From assembly GCA_003167015.1 (NCBI GenBank), contig PMUF01000191.1, forward strand, positions 221 through 9,023: a stretch of DNA of 8,803 nucleotides. The letters run 5' to 3'. The notes under the pieces are model-generated. The model saw nothing but the letters and a program-made list of their open reading frames with translations, ran no database searches and was not told the origin of the DNA. Position 1 is the first letter of the stretch. The number at the start of each line of letters is the position of its first letter. Positions 6,289 through 8,803 of the stretch are shown here, piece after piece. The position numbers and the translations under genes are program-made. Source of the DNA: Chitinophagaceae bacterium. GTDB taxonomy: Bacteria; Bacteroidota; Bacteroidia; Chitinophagales; Chitinophagaceae.

Positions 6289-7631
6289 GCCAACCTGAAC
6301 GAACCATGAACTTTATCACTGATCAACAAACGCTGAATGATCTTAACCTGCTGGGCAAGCACCGGCGCGGTTCCATCTTCAGTCTGTTTTGCAAGGTCCA
6401 TACGACGGGAGGCGAGCGGCTGCTGGAGCAGATGTTTCGTCACCCCTTAACCGATGCCGGGGCTATCAATCAGCGCAGCGGGCTGTTCAGGTATTTTGCC
6501 GGTCAGGGCCTGGTCTTTCCTTTGAGCGGTGCGCAGGTGGAGGCGATGGAGAGTTACCTGGAGAGTTCCGGGCAGGGAAATTTGCCGGCGGCCGTGTGGC
6601 ATAGTCTGCGGCGGAAGGCGATGGCGGCGCTGGTAAGGGATGAGACCTATGGATTACTACGGGAAGGGCTGCTGGCGGCAGTGAATGGCTTGTATGTGCT
6701 ATCTGTGTTCCTGCGGGAACTGGTGGCGCGGGACCCCATGGGACCTTATGTCAGTCAGGCTAAGGCCGCGATGGCGGTACTGGAGGAACGGCGGCTGGCG
6801 GTGGTGCTTGCAGCCGAACGGCCGGAGGACTGGACGCTGCTGACTGTCGCCCGGCATGACCATTTGTTACGGACGCGGCTTCGGTCAGGGCTGGAGAACG
6901 TCAGGAATGTGCTGAGCGAATTGGATGTCTATATCGGCGTCGGCAATCTGGCCCGCGCCAATGGCTGGGGTTATGCGAAGGCATTGCCACCGACGGATAA
7001 TATCGTCTGGATCGAAGGGCTGAAACATCCCGCAGTCAGCCATGCGGTGGGTAATTCGATCACACTGGAGAAAAATACCAATATGCTGTTCCTCACGGGC
7101 GCGAATATGGCCGGGAAATCCACTTTCATGAAGGCCTTCGGCGTATCCGTTTACCTGGCCCATATGGGATTTCCGGTAGCGGCGACGGAGATGGCTTTCT
7201 CTGTGCGGGATGGGTTGTTCAGCAGCATCAATGTGGCGGATGACCTGAGCCAGGGTCACAGCCATTTCTATGCGGAGGTATTGCGGGTGAAAAAAGTCGC
7301 GCAGGCTGTGAGCGAAGGCCAACGGCTGGTGGTACTCTTTGACGAACTGTTCAAGGGGACGAATGTGAAGGATGCTTATGACGGAACGCTGGCGGTGACG
7401 GATGCTTTCTCCCGGTATAGACGCTGTGCCTTTATCATCTCCACGCATATCGTCGAGGCCGGTGAGGCGTTGAGGAAGCGGCGGGATAACCTGCGGTTTG
7501 CGTATCTGCCTACCGTGTTGGAAAATGGGCGGCCGCGTTATCCTTATATATTAGAGGAAGGGGTTGCAGCCGACCGGGTGGGGATGATGATCATCGAGAA
7601 TGAGGGGATAATCGACATTATTAAAAAATAA
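6285..7631 (+). CDS. Short MutS-family ATPase, second of a tandem pair
   Basis: A paralogue of the preceding gene, with the same domain plan in 448 residues. Walker A is GANMAGKST (272-280), followed by SHFYAEVLRVKKVA, Walker B VVLFDELFKGTN (Asp353/Glu354) and IISTHIVEAGEALR. The N-terminus (FITDQQTLNDLNLLGK) aligns with FTTDRQTIEDLNIFGK of the first protein. The ATPase halves are very similar, while the middle parts (about residues 85-240) have diverged, as expected of a specialised heterodimer. The start at 6285 overlaps the previous stop as ATGA, with GGAA seven bases upstream, which suggests translational coupling. ATG 6306 is an alternative and matches the paralogue's N-terminus better; TTG 6273 is unlikely. 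Like its partner it lacks the mismatch-binding and connector domains. The DNA substrate is unknown. Confidence 0.9.
   Translation: MSQPERTMNFITDQQTLNDLNLLGKHRRGSIFSLFCKVHTTGGERLLEQMFRHPLTDAGAINQRSGLFRYFAGQGLVFPLSGAQVEAMESYLESSGQGNLPAAVWHSLRRKAMAALVRDETYGLLREGLLAAVNGLYVLSVFLRELVARDPMGPYVSQAKAAMAVLEERRLAVVLAAERPEDWTLLTVARHDHLLRTRLRSGLENVRNVLSELDVYIGVGNLARANGWGYAKALPPTDNIVWIEGLKHPAVSHAVGNSITLEKNTNMLFLTGANMAGKSTFMKAFGVSVYLAHMGFPVAATEMAFSVRDGLFSSINVADDLSQGHSHFYAEVLRVKKVAQAVSEGQRLVVLFDELFKGTNVKDAYDGTLAVTDAFSRYRRCAFIISTHIVEAGEALRKRRDNLRFAYLPTVLENGRPRYPYILEEGVAADRVGMMIIENEGIIDIIKK
7263..7294 (+). repeat. 32-bp near-identical segment shared with 5902-5933
   Basis: This is the second copy of the segment described at 5902-5933, in the same orientation and about 1.36 kb downstream, within the second MutS-like gene. 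Direct repeats of this kind could allow recombination that merges the two paralogues. Confidence 0.7.
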
Positions 7632-7638
7632 CTTCAAC

Positions 7639-8803
7639 ATGATGCGGCAAACTATTTGGCGTATTTCGCCCTTGTTATTCATTCCTTTCTGTCTTTTTGC
7701 CCGGGGTACGGGGGCCCCTGCGCAATCCCGGGATAGGCCTGTCCTGCGGGTGGGCGAAACGCTTCCGGCTTTTTCGCTGACCACTCCGGATGGAAAAGTG
7801 CTGAAAAGCGCGGCGTTAAAGGGGTCAGTGGTGCTGCTCGATTTTTGGGCTACGTGGTGCGCGCCCTGCCGGAAGCTGACGCACGAGATCGACAGTACAT
7901 TCAACATGTACAAGGACGGAAAAGATCTCCAGCTGATCGGCATTGACTACAACGAGACGCCTGTCAGCAATAATGATCCGATAAAATATTGGAAAGACCA
8001 GGGATACGGATTCCCTATGACGCTTAACGACACCGCGTATGGAAATTTCGTCGGTGCGGGTAATCCTACTGTGATTGTAGTAGATCAGGCAGGGATCGTA
8101 CGCGGCAGATGGGACGGCAGGACCGAGCGGACGGCGGGGGAGATAGCGGCGCTGGTGGACGACCTGATCTCTTCCACGGGGTTACCGACATTTCCGCGGA
8201 TCACGAATACGGATATCCCGGGTGCGCCGTTGCTCGGCCAACCTATGCTGATCACCGGTACGGAACGCGAGATCCGCACCGAAAAACATGGACTGGCCTA
8301 TCCGGCTTTTTACGATTGGAACCACGACGGCAAGATCGATCTGCTGCTGGGAGAGTTTGAGACCGGGCAGACCGGCTCTGACATTAAGGTCTATCTGAAT
8401 ACGGGGACCAACGAGCAGCCTAGTTATACCGGAAAATATTTTTATGCCACCGACATAAAGGGCGATACCATGACTTCCTACCAATGGTGCTGTATCGGCA
8501 CCCATCCGCGTCTGGTAGACCTTGATCAGGACGGGTATGTCGACATTCTGACGGGTCAGTATAATCCCGGGCAGATCAGCTGGTGGCGGGGATCGAAGGA
8601 CGGATTTCTGCCCAGGCAATTCGTCGACCAGCTGGGATATAAAGGTGAAATATTTGGATCTATTGCCGAAGCGAAACTGGATGAAGACCCTGATGCACTG
8701 GCCTATTGGAACTATACCTCAGCCGGGTTCGCGGACTTCAATGGCGACGGGCTCACCGATCTTTTTGTCGGGGGGTTCGATGAGCTGCGCGTAGCGCTGA
8801 ATA
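7639..8803 (+). CDS. Exported TlpA-like thioredoxin protein with FG-GAP/VCBS repeats (partial, 3' end missing)
   Basis: An open frame of 388 codons runs off the window without a stop. Residues 1-28 look like a signal peptide (MMRQTIWR, then a hydrophobic core, then a possible cleavage after APA). Residues 36-175 form a TlpA/AhpC-type thioredoxin fold: PAFSLTTPDGKVLKSAALKG, then VVLLDFWATWCAPCRKL with the redox pair Cys74/Cys77, and the cis-proline loop GNPTVIVVD (Pro143). Three Asp-rich calcium-binding-type repeats follow: DWNHDGKIDLLLG (226-238), DLDQDGYVDILTG (294-306) and DFNGDGLTDLFVG (366-378). These are typical of FG-GAP/VCBS beta-propellers. A Cys-Cys pair (284-285) lies between repeats. 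The predicted location is periplasmic or surface-exposed, with disulfide reductase or oxidase activity inferred from the motif. It starts 7 bp after the MutS pair. ATG 7642 is an equally possible start. Confidence 0.88.
   Translation, partial: MMRQTIWRISPLLFIPFCLFARGTGAPAQSRDRPVLRVGETLPAFSLTTPDGKVLKSAALKGSVVLLDFWATWCAPCRKLTHEIDSTFNMYKDGKDLQLIGIDYNETPVSNNDPIKYWKDQGYGFPMTLNDTAYGNFVGAGNPTVIVVDQAGIVRGRWDGRTERTAGEIAALVDDLISSTGLPTFPRITNTDIPGAPLLGQPMLITGTEREIRTEKHGLAYPAFYDWNHDGKIDLLLGEFETGQTGSDIKVYLNTGTNEQPSYTGKYFYATDIKGDTMTSYQWCCIGTHPRLVDLDQDGYVDILTGQYNPGQISWWRGSKDGFLPRQFVDQLGYKGEIFGSIAEAKLDEDPDALAYWNYTSAGFADFNGDGLTDLFVGGFDELRVALN

Noticed and set aside
1..8803. CRISPR arrays, tRNA/rRNA genes, insertion sequences, phage or attachment sites
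   Set aside because: None seen. Nearly all bases are in long coding frames, and there are no regularly spaced repeats or transposase-like products.

Overview
The window looks like a chromosomal segment of a fairly GC-rich member of the Bacteroidota, most plausibly a Chitinophagaceae-type organism. This rests on the style of the NuoM/NuoN proteins, a GldG-like ABC permease/auxiliary segment, tandem short MutS-like ATPases, a TlpA-type thioredoxin protein, AT-rich start regions without clear Shine-Dalgarno sequences, and very short intergenic gaps. No database search was possible, so the lineage is an inference.

Layout: everything runs on the + strand, and almost the whole window is coding. 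Positions 1-122 are the 3' end of nuoL. A 55-bp gap with a perfect 14-bp-stem inverted repeat leads into nuoM (178-1650). Next comes a single uninterrupted frame (preferred start 1710, end 4913). It begins as nuoN and, at about 3015-3060, continues in frame as the C-terminal part of an ABC-2/GldG-like permease with a large extracytoplasmic ABC_transp_aux-type domain. Two adjacent paralogous MutS-like ATPases follow (4924-6288 and 6285-7631, joined by an ATGA overlap). Last is the 5' part of an exported TlpA-like thioredoxin protein carrying FG-GAP/VCBS-type repeats (7639 to the window end, no stop reached).

Function: nuoL-nuoM-nuoN encode the antiporter-like proton-pumping subunits of respiratory complex I and form the end of a nuo operon. 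The genes after the fusion are spaced 10 bp, -4 bp and 7 bp apart, so they could be co-transcribed, but their functional link to complex I is not evident. The MutS pair keeps the core/lever-like region and the ATPase but is too short to hold the N-terminal mismatch-binding and connector domains of canonical MutS. It may form a heterodimer.

The most notable item is the NuoN-ABC permease fusion. NuoN appears to lose only its last transmembrane helix, while the ABC protein has lost its N-terminal membrane helices. It is either a real deletion-fusion or an assembly chimera, and the sequence alone cannot decide. No RNA genes, CRISPR arrays, insertion sequences or integrase sites were seen.
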